From Nitratireductor pacificus pht-3B (GTDB lineage: Bacteria > Pseudomonadota > Alphaproteobacteria > Rhizobiales > Rhizobiaceae): a stretch of DNA of 64,000 nt. Numbering within the stretch: the first letter of the stretch is position 1; the number at the start of each line of letters is the position of its first letter. The notes under the pieces were generated by a model. That model was given only the letters and a program-made list of their open reading frames with translations, was not told the DNA's origin and ran no database searches. Location of the stretch: NCBI RefSeq assembly GCF_000300335.1, contig NZ_AMRM01000013.1, positions 1 to 64,000 of the forward strand. The letters run 5' to 3'. Positions 1 through 10,900 of the stretch are shown here, in pieces. Position numbers and translations under genes: made by a program.

Positions 1-212
1 CGGCGCAGGCCGGCCGGCAGCCAGCCGAGCAGCGTCAGCGCCTGCCTGCGCCGCGCGCCGCCGGCGGCGCCGTAGGCGTCGCGCCCGGCAAGATCGATAG
101 TCTCGACCGTCAGCCCCGGAACGGCCTGGCGCAATGCGGCTTCCAGGCAGAGCGCGAGGACGCCGTCCCCCAGATTGGGGCTGTATCGAACGTTGAAGAC
201 GAGCAGCTTCAC
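1..212 (-). CDS. Polysaccharide pyruvyl transferase-like protein (5' fragment)
   Basis: Only the first about 70 codons are inside the window; the gene runs off the left edge. Read leftward from a GTG at 212 it begins MKLLVFNVRYSPNLGDG, an N-terminus I recognise from polysaccharide pyruvyl transferase family proteins of rhizobial exopolysaccharide loci. Such enzymes add a ketal-linked pyruvate from PEP to EPS sugars. The GTG overlaps the stop of the upstream polymerase gene by 4 nt (GTGA), so the two are translationally coupled. The family call rests on the N-terminal motif and the EPS context only. A different nucleotide-sugar or glycosyltransferase fold is possible. Confidence 0.55.
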   Translation of the reverse strand, partial: MKLLVFNVRYSPNLGDGVLALCLEAALRQAVPGLTVETIDLAGRDAYGAAGGARRRQALTLLGWLPAGLR

Positions 213-1618
213 CGCACCGTCTCCACTGTTCCGGTTGCCGTCTCATTCGAACGGACGGGCTGCCATCCAAGCGCCGCTATGGAGCCGGCGAGCACATAGA
301 ACATCAGTCCGAGGTCGTAGACCGTGCCGGAGATCATCGCTTCACACAGGCCGGCAACCAGCCCGGCCTTGGCTGCCCGCGTCACCGCAGTGTCATAGCG
401 TGCCCCGCCGCAGCGCAGGAGAAGGAGAGAACCGACGAACAGCATGAACATCGCCGTCCCGACGATGCCGACATTCGACAGAAGCACCAGCGCGTAGCTC
501 GAGGCGCGCGCGCTGCCGAGCCCCGCGCCCAGCCCCCAGGTGTCCTGGAAGACCTGGAACGCCACCGCATTCCACATGAAGCGCTCGCGGCCCGACTGGC
601 TGTCGAGCTTCGAGAACAGCATCTCGTCGAGGAACGACCAGATGTCCTGGACCAGTCCCGGGGCGGCGACGATGGCAAGGAGACAGAGCAGCGGCGCAAG
701 GACCAGAATGCCGACGAGAAACGCCGGCCGGCCCCGCGGCGCCACGCCCGCCGATGCCGGTACCGAGCGCGCCAGCAGGAAGGCGACGACCGCAGTGAGG
801 CTCACCAGCGCCGTGCTCGACGTGGACAGAAGCAGCGCGACCAGCAACAGCCCGGAGAGCATGCCGGTCACCATTGGACGAACGCGATCGAGCCAGAGGC
901 TGGCGGTGAACGCGAACAGGACGATGGTGTAGCCCGCAAAGGCCGACGCCTCGGGAAACGTCCCGGAGATGCGCTTGAAACCCGCCTTCTCCGACCCGGT
1001 CAACAGCGCATAGTTGGCCGTGCGGATGAAATCGAAGAGATAGGCGGTGCCCGAGTAGTAGGTGACGACATCGAGGACCGCGAAAACCAGATTGAGGCCT
1101 CCGACAATCAGCATCGCATTGACCAGATCGGACGATGAGCCGCCGCGACGCAGATAGGCGAAGGTGAAGGCGAAGCAGAACAACCCACCCAGCGCGTAGA
1201 CCGACTGGGTGATGTTGTTGGTCGAAGAGGACAGGGGAACCAGATCGATGATGCTGCGCCCGACGGAAGAACGCAGGACGATCATGGTTTCCGTTTCCCC
1301 TTCCAGAAGGCGCGGCAGGAAGAACGCCGTCATCACTGCATAGACGGTCAGGAGCAGCAGCCAGAAGCCGGCGGAGGTGCCCGTGACGGATGCCAGGACC
1401 GGCCCTTCGCCATGGGCCATGAACTGGCGCAGGCAATAGAAGGCCAGCAGCAGGCTCGGGACCAGAATGGATGCGCCGCCCAAACCCGGGAGGCTGAGGG
1501 CGGCGGCAGCGCCGAACAATGTCGAGAAGACGATGACATAGAACGACCAGCGAACCGGCGCCAGCAGCGCCACCGTGCCCAGGATCATCGCAACAATGCC
1601 CAGCAACTCGATGCGCAT
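209..1618 (-). CDS. O-antigen ligase/Wzy-type EPS polymerase-like membrane protein
   Basis: 469 residues that are almost entirely hydrophobic, with roughly ten to twelve predicted membrane segments and one large hydrophilic loop in the second half (about residues 325-360), the usual architecture of O-antigen ligase/polymerase (Wzy/WaaL/ExoQ-like) proteins. Such proteins join lipid-linked repeat units on the periplasmic face of the inner membrane. It lies at the edge of an EPS locus with flippase, priming transferase, co-polymerase and export genes, so polymerisation of the EPS repeat unit is the natural role. Sequence conservation in this family is very low, so polymerase and ligase cannot be separated here. 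The start is the ATG at 1618. It is coupled to the downstream pyruvyl-transferase-like gene. Confidence 0.7.
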   Translation of the reverse strand: MRIELLGIVAMILGTVALLAPVRWSFYVIVFSTLFGAAAALSLPGLGGASILVPSLLLAFYCLRQFMAHGEGPVLASVTGTSAGFWLLLLTVYAVMTAFFLPRLLEGETETMIVLRSSVGRSIIDLVPLSSSTNNITQSVYALGGLFCFAFTFAYLRRGGSSSDLVNAMLIVGGLNLVFAVLDVVTYYSGTAYLFDFIRTANYALLTGSEKAGFKRISGTFPEASAFAGYTIVLFAFTASLWLDRVRPMVTGMLSGLLLVALLLSTSSTALVSLTAVVAFLLARSVPASAGVAPRGRPAFLVGILVLAPLLCLLAIVAAPGLVQDIWSFLDEMLFSKLDSQSGRERFMWNAVAFQVFQDTWGLGAGLGSARASSYALVLLSNVGIVGTAMFMLFVGSLLLLRCGGARYDTAVTRAAKAGLVAGLCEAMISGTVYDLGLMFYVLAGSIAALGWQPVRSNETATGTVETVR

Positions 1619-1782
1619 GGTGTTCCAGCGCTCCCCGTCAGCATGTCATGGCATGGCGAAGGCTAGCATGGTCGAGAGGGAGCGTCGTTCCACCCGCATG
1701 TACACCTTAAGGACTATCCGCGGACACTTGGACGAATTCATCGCGCTTAGGGCGCATGATATGGTCGGTTCAGGAGGTGGCA
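1619..1782. promoter_or_regulatory. Divergent intergenic region: polymerase (left) and glucanase (right)
   Basis: 164 bp between two divergently transcribed EPS genes must contain both promoters. I find no convincing -35/-10 pair by eye. The only clear signal is the ribosome binding site AGGAGGT at 1772-1778 serving the TTG start of the glucanase at 1783. Confidence 0.4.
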
Positions 1783-2637
1783 TTGGCCCATAGTCCCGCA
1801 ATCGGCCCTCCGGGGCATTCACGCGCAAGGCGCCGCATCGTGGTCGCGGGCAGCCTCATTGCGGGCATGGTCCTGCTGACCGGGGTGGGGCATCACGCTT
1901 CAGCGGTCGTGCAGCAGGATGAGCTCAACCTCGAACAGATGGCACTTTCCTTCGAAGAGGATTTCGACACGCTCGACGTTTCCGCCTGGGGACCCGGTAC
2001 GCGCTGGATCGCCCATACGCCATGGTCGGGAGATTTCGGCGGCGCGCGCTTCTCCGACCCGCGCGAAGGCTTTCCGTTCAGCATCGAGGACGGGATCCTG
2101 CGCATCGAGGCCAGGCGCGACGATGAGGGAGAATGGCAATCCGGCCTCCTCGCCTCGGTGGATCCGCGCGGCGATGGCTTCGCCCAGCAATACGGCTATT
2201 TCGAAATGCGCGCCCGCCTGCCTGACGGACCGGGCGTCTGGCCGGCCTTCTGGCTGATCGGCAAGGACCGTTCCAAGGCGACCGCCGAGATCGACATCCT
2301 CGAATATTACGGCGACAAGCCGGGCGGTTATTCGTCGGTCGTGCATGTCTGGCACCGCGACGGCCGGCACAGCTCGCAGTACAATCGCAACGAGGTCTTC
2401 GGTCCGGGTGCGGACGCCCCGGGCGCCTTCAACACCTACGGGGTCAGGGTCGACCGCGACTGGATCCGCGTCTATTTCAACCGCCGCTTCGTCTGGAAAA
2501 CCGAGACGCAGCCGGAGCACCGGCAGCCGCTCTACATTCTCCTGAACCTGGCGCTGGTCGATGGCCCGACGAAGGACGCGACCCCGGACCCCTCGCATAT
2601 GTTCGTCGATTACGTGCGCGCCTATCGCCTCGACTGA
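1783..2637 (+). CDS. Secreted or membrane-anchored GH16 endo-beta-glucanase
   Basis: 284 residues. A basic N-terminus followed by one hydrophobic segment (about residues 19-36) indicates a signal peptide or inner-membrane anchor. The glycoside hydrolase family 16 core follows. The catalytic motif is E169-I-D-I-L-E174, the ExDxxE (beta-bulge) form typical of laminarinase-like members; E169 is the expected nucleophile and E174 the acid/base. In rhizobia the related ExoK/ExsH enzymes cut nascent EPS to low molecular weight forms, and the EPS setting suggests the same here. The start was set at TTG 1783 because AGGAGGT lies five bases upstream; the in-frame ATG at 1756 has no such site and would put the Shine-Dalgarno inside the gene. 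Confidence 0.85.
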   Translation: MAHSPAIGPPGHSRARRRIVVAGSLIAGMVLLTGVGHHASAVVQQDELNLEQMALSFEEDFDTLDVSAWGPGTRWIAHTPWSGDFGGARFSDPREGFPFSIEDGILRIEARRDDEGEWQSGLLASVDPRGDGFAQQYGYFEMRARLPDGPGVWPAFWLIGKDRSKATAEIDILEYYGDKPGGYSSVVHVWHRDGRHSSQYNRNEVFGPGADAPGAFNTYGVRVDRDWIRVYFNRRFVWKTETQPEHRQPLYILLNLALVDGPTKDATPDPSHMFVDYVRAYRLD

Positions 2638-2955
2638 CGAACATGCATCCTTTCAAACGTGTTGCAGCGTCCTTTGCGCGTCGCACTGGACGCGCGGCGC
2701 CGTAATGCTTTGGGAGGGGTCCATCGCCCCTGACAAACCGAACCCCACCGAATGGGCTAGGACCGCGCCGGGATAGGTCGTCGGGAGGAAATCCGGTTCA
2801 TCCTGATGGCCATCTGTTTCTTTTCGCAACTGCGTGAAATCCTTCCCTGACAAGGCTTGAGAAGCCAGTGATTTCCCTGCGCTTTCAACGGAAAATGGCA
2901 ACGTTTTCAGATCGTTTCTCTTCAGCGCGGGTCACGTTTCGGGTGGGACCTCGGC
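2638..2955. other. 318-bp gap before the NRPS genes
   Basis: No gene is visible. A short G/C hairpin (AGGGG and CCCCT around 2715-2739) follows the glucanase but lacks a T-run. The second half (about 2860-2930) is less GC-rich than the surroundings and probably carries the promoter of the assembly-line operon, but I cannot point to a consensus -35/-10 pair. Confidence 0.3.
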
Positions 2956-4923
2956 ATGAACGGCACGCAGCGGCAGTTGGATTTTCCACATGGGCGCCCC
3001 ACGCCCCGCCACTGCGAAGCCGAAGCGCACCCCACAGATCTTCAACCCGCAGTTCCCGGCACCTATGACCGCCAGGCAACGATCCACGGCATCGTGGCGC
3101 AGATCGCGGCCGGCCAGCCAGACGCGGTGGCCCTCCAGTTCGACGACGATCGTCTTACCTATGGCGAACTCGACCGGCAATCCTCGCTTCTGGCGCACGC
3201 GCTGATCCGGCTTGGCGTGGTGAAGGGCGATGTGGTCGGGCTGCTCCTGCCGAGGGCGATCAAGACGCTGATCGCAAAACTGGCGATCCTGAAGGCCGGC
3301 GCGGCTTACGCCCCCTTCGATCCCGCGTATCCGGCAGAGCATCTAGCCTATGTGATCGACGATTGTGCGCCGCGGCTGATCCTGACCGAAGACGGCGAAG
3401 CTGGAACCGTACCGCCATCCGCCCTCGGCGACGCCCGCCAGCTCGATCTCGACGCCGCGCTTGCCGCGCTGCCCGACATGTCTCCACTGCCGCCCGGCAT
3501 CGCGGCCGATGGGGGCGATGCAGCCTATGTCATGTACACCTCTGGTTCGACCGGACGGCCCAAGGGGGTTGTCATCCCGCATCGCGGCGTCGTGCGGCTC
3601 GTCCGGGCGCAGAACTACATCCGGTTTCGTCCGCAGGACGTGATTCTGCACACCGCGACGATCTCCTTCGACGCGGCCACCTTCGAAATCTGGGGCGCGC
3701 TTCTCAACGGCTGCCGGCTCGTCGGGATCGGCGACCGGACGCTGTCGCTGCCGCGCCTCGCGCAGGTGATCACCGATCATGCGGTCTCGGTCATGCTGCT
3801 CACCACCGGGCTGTTTCATCTCCTCGTCGATCATCAGGGTCCCCGCATGCACACGCTGCGGCACGTGCTGTTCGGCGGCGAGGTAGCGTCCGCCGAACAT
3901 GCCCGCCGCTTTCTCCGGCGACACCCGAACTGCGTCCTGACCAATGCCTACGGCCCGACCGAGGTGACGGTGATGGCCTCGGCCTTCGAGGTGCCCTCGG
4001 ATTTCGCCGGCGCGGACATGCCGATCGGACATTCGATCGCTCATAGCGGCGTTCACATCCTCGACGACCGGCTCGCCGAACTGCCGCCGGGCAGCGAGGG
4101 GCAACTCGCCGTTTCCGGCGACGGCCTCGCCATCGGCTACATGAACCGGCCGGACCTGACCGCCGAGCGCTTCGTGACGGTCGGCACCCGGGATGGAAAC
4201 GCCGTGCGCTGCTACCTGACCGGCGACATGGCCGTGATGGGGGAAGACGGCCTGCTGCACTTCCGGGGACGTCGCGACCGCCAGATCAAGATCGACGGAA
4301 AGCGGATCGAGCTGGATGAGATCGAAGCCGCGTTGCGGCGCGACGAGCACCTGTCCGACGCGGTCGTGCAGTGCCACCAGGCGGGCAACGCCAAGCGCAT
4401 CGTCGCCTTCCTGAAGCCGCGCAAGCCTGTGCCGGACGGCGCGCTACGCTTCGCCGCCGCAGTCCTGGAGCGTCTGCGGTCGGCTCTTCCGGCCCACATG
4501 ATTCCGAGCAAGGCCATCGTTCTCGACGCCTTTCCCATGAACCCCGCCGGCAAGGTGGACCGTTCCCGCCTGACCCTGCCTGCCGCGCCGGCGGCGCCGC
4601 CGGCACACGACGGGGTGCAGGGAACCCGGGCGGTCATCGCCCGGCTTTGGGAAGAGGTTCTCGGCACGCGGGACATCGGACCGGAGCAGAATTTCTTCGA
4701 CCTCGGAGGCACGTCGATGCAGCTGATGCGCGTTCACGCGGCGCTGGAGCAGGCGCTCGGCCGGACGATCGACGTGGTCGCCGTCTTCGAGCATCCCAAC
4801 ATCGCCAGCCTGGCGCGGTTTCTCGACGCTGCGCCCGACGCAACGGCCGCCGCCCCGTCCATCGGCATGCGCGCGGCGTTGCGGAAGAAGGGGATGAGCC
4901 AGTTCCGCCGGGGGTCGCGATGA
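2956..4923 (+). CDS. NRPS loading protein, adenylation-PCP (A1-T1)
   Basis: 655 residues: an adenylation domain (about 35-540) and a peptidyl carrier domain (about 550-630). Core motifs are clear: YTSGSTGRPKG from Y194, NAYGPTE, YLTGD and the A10 lysine in NPAGKVDR. The carrier serine is S587 in GGTSMQL. Read by the PheA alignment, the specificity residues are D-A-F-L-L-G-A-V-M-K. The Asp at position 235 implies an alpha-amino acid, and the lining is hydrophobic, but I do not recognise the code as a known one. There is no condensation domain upstream, so this protein starts the chain and hands its aminoacyl group to the KS of the next protein. Its stop overlaps the next start (ATGA), a sign of coupled translation. 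The carrier must be activated by the Sfp-type transferase at 17326-18138. Confidence 0.9.
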   Translation: MNGTQRQLDFPHGRPTPRHCEAEAHPTDLQPAVPGTYDRQATIHGIVAQIAAGQPDAVALQFDDDRLTYGELDRQSSLLAHALIRLGVVKGDVVGLLLPRAIKTLIAKLAILKAGAAYAPFDPAYPAEHLAYVIDDCAPRLILTEDGEAGTVPPSALGDARQLDLDAALAALPDMSPLPPGIAADGGDAAYVMYTSGSTGRPKGVVIPHRGVVRLVRAQNYIRFRPQDVILHTATISFDAATFEIWGALLNGCRLVGIGDRTLSLPRLAQVITDHAVSVMLLTTGLFHLLVDHQGPRMHTLRHVLFGGEVASAEHARRFLRRHPNCVLTNAYGPTEVTVMASAFEVPSDFAGADMPIGHSIAHSGVHILDDRLAELPPGSEGQLAVSGDGLAIGYMNRPDLTAERFVTVGTRDGNAVRCYLTGDMAVMGEDGLLHFRGRRDRQIKIDGKRIELDEIEAALRRDEHLSDAVVQCHQAGNAKRIVAFLKPRKPVPDGALRFAAAVLERLRSALPAHMIPSKAIVLDAFPMNPAGKVDRSRLTLPAAPAAPPAHDGVQGTRAVIARLWEEVLGTRDIGPEQNFFDLGGTSMQLMRVHAALEQALGRTIDVVAVFEHPNIASLARFLDAAPDATAAAPSIGMRAALRKKGMSQFRRGSR

Positions 4924-7900
4924 ACGAGAGAACCGTACATGACAACCAGCCCCCTCCCCCGGACGAGGGGATCGGCGACATCGCGATCATCGGCATGACG
5001 GGCCGGTTCCCCGGCGCCGCCTCCGTCGATGCGCTCTGGGAGATGATCCGCGAGGGGCGGCACGCCTTCCGCACCTTCAGCCCCGACGAGATCGAAGACG
5101 CCTTCGACGACGCGGTGCGCGCCGCGCCGGACTATGTGGCGGCACGCCCCTATCTCGACGACCCCGGCCTGTTCGATGCCGAGTTCTTCGGCATGTATCC
5201 CCGCGAGGCGGCGCTGGTCGATCCGCAGTTCCGGCTGTTCCTGGAAATCTGCTGGGAGGCGCTGGAAGGCGCCGGCTGCGATCCCTTCAACGCCCGCGAA
5301 TCCATCGGCGTCTTCGCCGGCTCGGCGATGAGCACCTACCTGATCAACAACGTGCTCTCCGACCGGGACACGGCGGAGCAGTTCACGTCGAACTATCAGG
5401 TCGGCATGTTCCCGGAGCTGATCGGTGCGATCAACGATACGCTGGCGACCCGCGTCGCCTACAAGCTGAACCTGCGCGGCCCGGCCTTCACCGTCCAGTC
5501 GGCCTGCTCCACCTCGGCGCTGGCGGTCACGCAGGCCTGCCAGGCCCTGCTGACCTATGGCTGCGACATGGCGCTCGCCGGCGGCGTTTCGATCACCTTC
5601 CCGCAGAAGCGCGGCTATCTCTACCAGGAAGGCGGCATGGTCTCGCCGGACGGCTTCTGCCGGCCCTTCGACGCCGATGCCGCCGGCACGGTGTTCGGCA
5701 GCGGCGCGGGCGTCGTCCTGCTCAAGCGCCTCGAGGAGGCGCTTCGCGACGGCGATCCCATCCACGCCGTGATCCGCGGCTACGGCGTCAACAATGACGG
5801 TGCCGACAAGGTCGGCTACACCGCGCCGAGCGTGTCCGGCCAGGCGGACGCCATCGCCGCCGCCCATGCCAGCGCCGGCATCGCGCCGGAGACCATCGGC
5901 TATGTAGAATGCCACGGCACGGCGACGCCGCTCGGCGACCCGATCGAGTTCAGCGGCCTGACCCGGGCCTTCGGCACGGTTGCGGGCGAAGGTTCCTGCG
6001 CACTCGGTTCGGTCAAGGGGAATCTGGGCCATCTGGATGCCGCGGCGGGGGTCGCAGGACTGATCAAGGCCGCGCTGGTGCTGCGCCACCGGCAGATCCC
6101 TCCGGTCGCAAACTTCGTTGCGCCGAACCCGCATATGGAGCTCGCCGGGAGCCCGTTCTCCATTCCCGTCCAGCTCCGCGACTGGGCCGCGCAAGACACG
6201 CCGCGCCGCGCCGGGGTCAGCTCGTTCGGCGTGGGCGGAACGAATGTGCATCTGGTTCTGGAGGAAGCCCCGCCGGCAGCCGCACTCCCCGGGGACGAAG
6301 GCGACACCCTGCGCATCCTGCCGCTCTCCGCGCGCAACGAGACCGCCCTTGCGGCCATGCGCGAAAACCTTGCCGCCGCATTGCGCGGCAGCGACCTGCC
6401 GCTCGCCGCCGTAGCGCACACGCTGCAGAACGGCCGGCACGATTTCCGCGAACGCTGCACAGTCGTCGCCAGAAGCCGGGAGGAGGCGATTACACGGCTG
6501 GCCGAGGAACGCCAGATTTCCGGCCGGGCGGAGGAGACCGCGCCGCCGGTCATCTTCCTGTTTCCGGGCCAGGGCGCACAATATCCCGGCATGGGCGCCG
6601 CACTCCACGCGACGGAGCCGGAATTCGCCCGCTGGATCGACCGGGGCGCCGAGATCGCCGAACCGCTGATCGATGCCGACCTGCGAAGATTCATCTGCAA
6701 CGCGGGCGAGGCCGACGAGAAACTTGCCGAGGCGCTGCGCGATACGAAGATCGCCCAGCCCGCGCTGTTCCTGGTCGAATATGCGACGGCAAAGCTGTGG
6801 ATGAGCCGGGGCATCGTGCCGGCGGCGATGGTCGGCCACAGCGTCGGCGAGTTCGTCGCCGCCACGCTCGCCGGGGTCATGTCCTTCGAGGACGGACTAA
6901 AGCTCGTCGCCGCGCGCGGCAGGCTGATGCAGGAGCAGCCGCGGGGAGCAATGGTCTCGGTGCGCGCCGAGGCGGAGACGGTCGCGCCTCACCTGAGCGA
7001 CGGCGTCGAGATCGCCGCCGTCAACGCCCCGAAGCTCTCCGTCGTTTCCGGCCCGTTCGATGCCATGGACGCCACCTGCGCCGCGCTGGATGCCGCCGGC
7101 ATCGCCTATAGCCGCCTCCACACCTCGCACGCCTTCCACTCGGCGATGATGGACGAGGCGGCCCGGCTTCTTGAGGAAGAGACGGCGCGCGTCTCCTACC
7201 ATCCGGCCACCATCCCCTATGTTTCCTGCGTCACGGGCGAGTGGCAGACGGACGATCAGGGAGCCTCCCCCGCCTATTGGGCGCGCCATTGCCGCGATGC
7301 CGTGCGGTTTGCCGACGGGGTCGGCACGGCGTGCGAAGGCCGCAGGCCGGTTCTTCTGGAAACGGGTCCCGGACGCACTCTTTCCGTGTTCAGCGCACAG
7401 ACGCTCAAGCGTGACGCGGTGGCGGCAATCATCCAGTCGCTGCCGGAGCACGACCGCGCGCAGCAGGCGCTGGAAACCTTCGCGGAGGCCCATGCCCGGC
7501 TATGGATCGCCGGGTGCAAACCGGACTGGCCGGCGCTGCCCGCGCAAGCCCGACGCACCGTCCATCTGCCGACCTATCCCTTCCAGCGGCAGTTGTACTG
7601 GATCGACGCGCCGAAGCCGCTTCGCCAGGCCGGCACTGTGATCGCCGCCCCCGCTCAACCGACGAACCCGACAAACGGAGCTGCCACGATGACAGCCGCA
7701 CCTGTTCCACCCGTTGCCGACCGGCCCGCCCGGCTGGAGGCCGCGCTGACTGTCCTCCTCGCGGATCTCTCCGGAGAGGAACTGCCGGACGATGCGGGCG
7801 GCGCGACGTTCCTCGAACTGGGCTTCGATTCCCTGTTCATCGGCCAGTTCGCCCAGAAGGTGGAGAAGGAATACAGGGTCAGGCTCTCCTTCCGGGAGCT

Positions 7901-10900
7901 TCTGGGCAACATCCCGACCCTTCACGCTCTTGCGCGGCATCTGGATGCCGAGCTGCCGGCCGATGCCATGCAGCCGGTTCCGGAGACCCCGGCGATACCG
8001 GTCCCCCCCACGCCGGCTGCCGCGCCTGCTGCGCCATCGACAATGACGAACGGACAGATCACAACGCCTGTCGGGCTCGAGGCACTGTTCCAGTCGCAAT
8101 TGCAGATGGCGCAGCAGCTCTTTACCCAGCAGATGCAGGCGATCCAGTCGCTCGGCGGCGGCTCCGCCGCTCCGACGCCGGCAATGCCTGCCGCTCCGGC
8201 CCCGGCTGCATCGGCTCCCTCCACCGGCGGCGAGGAGAAGGAGATCGGCGGCGAACGCATCCGCCTCTACAAGCCTGGCACCCGGCGCGCTGACCAGGAG
8301 ATGTCGCCGCAGAAAAGCGCCTTCATCGCCGATCTGACCGCCCGCTACGCGGCGCGGAATGCCAAGTCCAAGGCATTCACCGAGGCGCACCGGCCCCGCC
8401 TCGCCGATCCGCGCGCGGCGTCTGGCTTCCGCTCAGAATGGAAAGAGATGGTCTTCCCGGTCGTCTCCGACCGCTCGAAAGGCGCTCGCATCTGGGACAT
8501 CGACGGCAATGAATACATCGACCTCGTCAACGGGATGGGCCAGACGGCCTTCGGCCATGCGCCGGATTTCGTGGTCGAGGCCATCATCGCGCAGGCCAAT
8601 AGCGGCTTCGCCATCGGGCCGCAGACGCCGCTCGCCGGCGAGGTGGCGGATCTCGTGAGCGAATTGACGGGCCACGAGCGCGTCACCTTCTGCAACACCG
8701 GTTCTGAAGCGGTGATGGCGGCCATGCGGGTCGCTCGAACCGTGACCGGGCGCGAACGCGTCGTCGTCTTCGGCAACGACTATCACGGCCAGTTCGACGA
8801 GGTTCTGGTGAAGGGCCGCAGCCGCTCGGGCGTCCATGCGGCGCTGCCGATCGCCGCCGGCATCCCGCCCGGTTCGGTCTCCAACATGACCGTGCTCGGT
8901 TACGGCACGCCCGAGAGCCTCGACTGGATCCGCGCCAATGCCGACGACATCGCCGCGGTCATCATCGAACCGGTGCAGAGCCGGCATCCCGAACTGCGCC
9001 CCGAGGATTTCGTCCGCAAACTGCGCGCCATCGCCACGCAGAACGCCTTCGCGCTGATCTTCGACGAGGTGGTTACCGGCTTCCGCGTCCACCCGGGCGG
9101 CATGCAGGCGGTCTGGGGCATTCGCGGCGATCTCGCGACCTACGGCAAGGTGCTGGGCGGTGGCATGCCGATCGGCGTGCTCGCCGGCGACAGCCGCTTC
9201 ATGGACGCGCTGGATGGGGGAAGCTGGGCCTATGGCGACGATAGCGTGCCGATGGTCGCGCCGACCTTCTTCGCCGGCACCTTCGTGCGCCATCCGATCG
9301 TGCTGGCGGCCGCCAAGGCCGTTCTGGAGCATATCAAGGGTGAAGGACAGGCGCTGTACGACCGCGTCGCGGCCCGCACGGAGCAACTCGTCGGCACCCT
9401 GAACGACGATCTGGCGCGGCGCGGCATCGCAAGCCCGATCCATGGTTACAAGAGCTGGTTTGTCACGGATTTCGGCAGCGCCGATCCACTCGGCGCGCTG
9501 TTCTATCCCCATGCGCGCCTGCAGGGGCTGCATGTGCAGGACGGCTATCCCTGCTTCCTCACGACGCAGCATTCCGAGGAGGATTTCGCACGCATCGCCG
9601 AAGTCTTCGCCAACAGCCTCGACGCGTTGCAGGAAGCCGGCATTCTGGCGCCAGCGCTTCCCGTTGCGGCCACGACCGTGCCTGCCAAGACGCAGGAGCC
9701 GGCACCAGCAGCCGCCCCGGCGTCCGCGCCGCTGACGGAGGCGCAGACGGAAATCTGGCTCGCGGCGCAGGCCGGCGACGAGGCATCCTGCGCCTTCAAC
9801 GAATCCTTCAACCTGGCGCTCGACGGGCCGTTCGACGAAGCCGTGTTCCGGCGCGCCTTCGCCCTGGTGATCAGCCGCCACGACGCTCTCCATATCCGTT
9901 TCTCGCGCGCCGGGGACCAGTTCGAGATCATCCCGGATTTCGCCGTCGAGCTGCCGCTGCGCGAGCTTGCGGAGGATGCCGGGCTCGCACAGATCACCGA
10001 CGCCGAAGCCCGCACGCCGTTTGACCTCGTCAACGGGCCGCTGGTGCGGGCGCAACTCGTCCGCCTCGCCGCCGAACGGCACGTGCTCGTCTTCACTGCG
10101 CACCATATCGTCTGCGACGGATGGTCGGTGAACGTGCTGGTCGAGGACCTGGCGAAAGCCTATTCCCTGCTGCTGAAGGGCGAGGAACCCGACCTTCCGC
10201 CGGCGCTCTCCTTCGCCGCCTACGCGCAGGCCCGCGCCGCGACGACGGAAGCGGCCGGCGAAACGGAAACCTTCTGGCTAGGCCAGTTCAACGCCGTGCC
10301 CGAGCTCCCCGACCTGCCGACCGACAGGCCGAGGCCCGAAAGGCGCAGCTTCGCCGGTGGCACGGTCACCGCATCGATCGATCAGGACATCTGCAAGCGC
10401 CTCAAGAAGGCAGGCGCGAAGGGCGGGGCGACCCTGTTCTCGACCCTGCTCGCCGCGCTGCAGGTGATGGTCGCCCGCCTGTCGGCCAGCAACGACATCG
10501 TCATCGCCGTGCCATCGGCCGGGCAAAGCCTGCTCGACGGCGGGGCCCTCGTCGGTCATTGCGTCAATCTCCTGCCGCTGCGCCAGGGGGTCGACGAAGA
10601 CCGGACCTTCGAAGCCCATCTGCGCGACACGCAGCAGCTTGTCCTCCAGGCGTTCGAGCATCAGGACTTCACCTACGGCACGCTGGTGCGGAAGCTCGGC
10701 GTCAAGCGCGATCCCAGCCGCCTTCCCCTCACGGAAATCCAGTTCAACCTCGAGCGGATGGCGAAGGCGATCGACTTCGGAGGCCTCGAAGCGCGTGTCA
10801 CGCCCAACCCGAAGGCATTCGCCAATTTCGACATGTTCCTCAACATGATCGAGAGCACGGACGGCATCCGCATCGACGTCGACTACAATGGCGACGTCTT

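Noticed and set aside
2715-2739. Possible terminator AGGGG/CCCCT after the GH16 gene
   Set aside because: Only a 5-bp stem and no T-run; too weak to call.
4371-4919. 183-codon upstream extension of the PKS-NRPS frame
   Set aside because: It overlaps the A1-PCP coding region in another frame; the ATGA overlap at 4920 and the KS start motif place the true start there.
4734-6839. Long open frame (701 codons) on the minus strand across the PKS gene
   Set aside because: It lies wholly antisense to the KS-AT coding region; high GC leaves long open frames on the complementary strand. No family motif, no Shine-Dalgarno.
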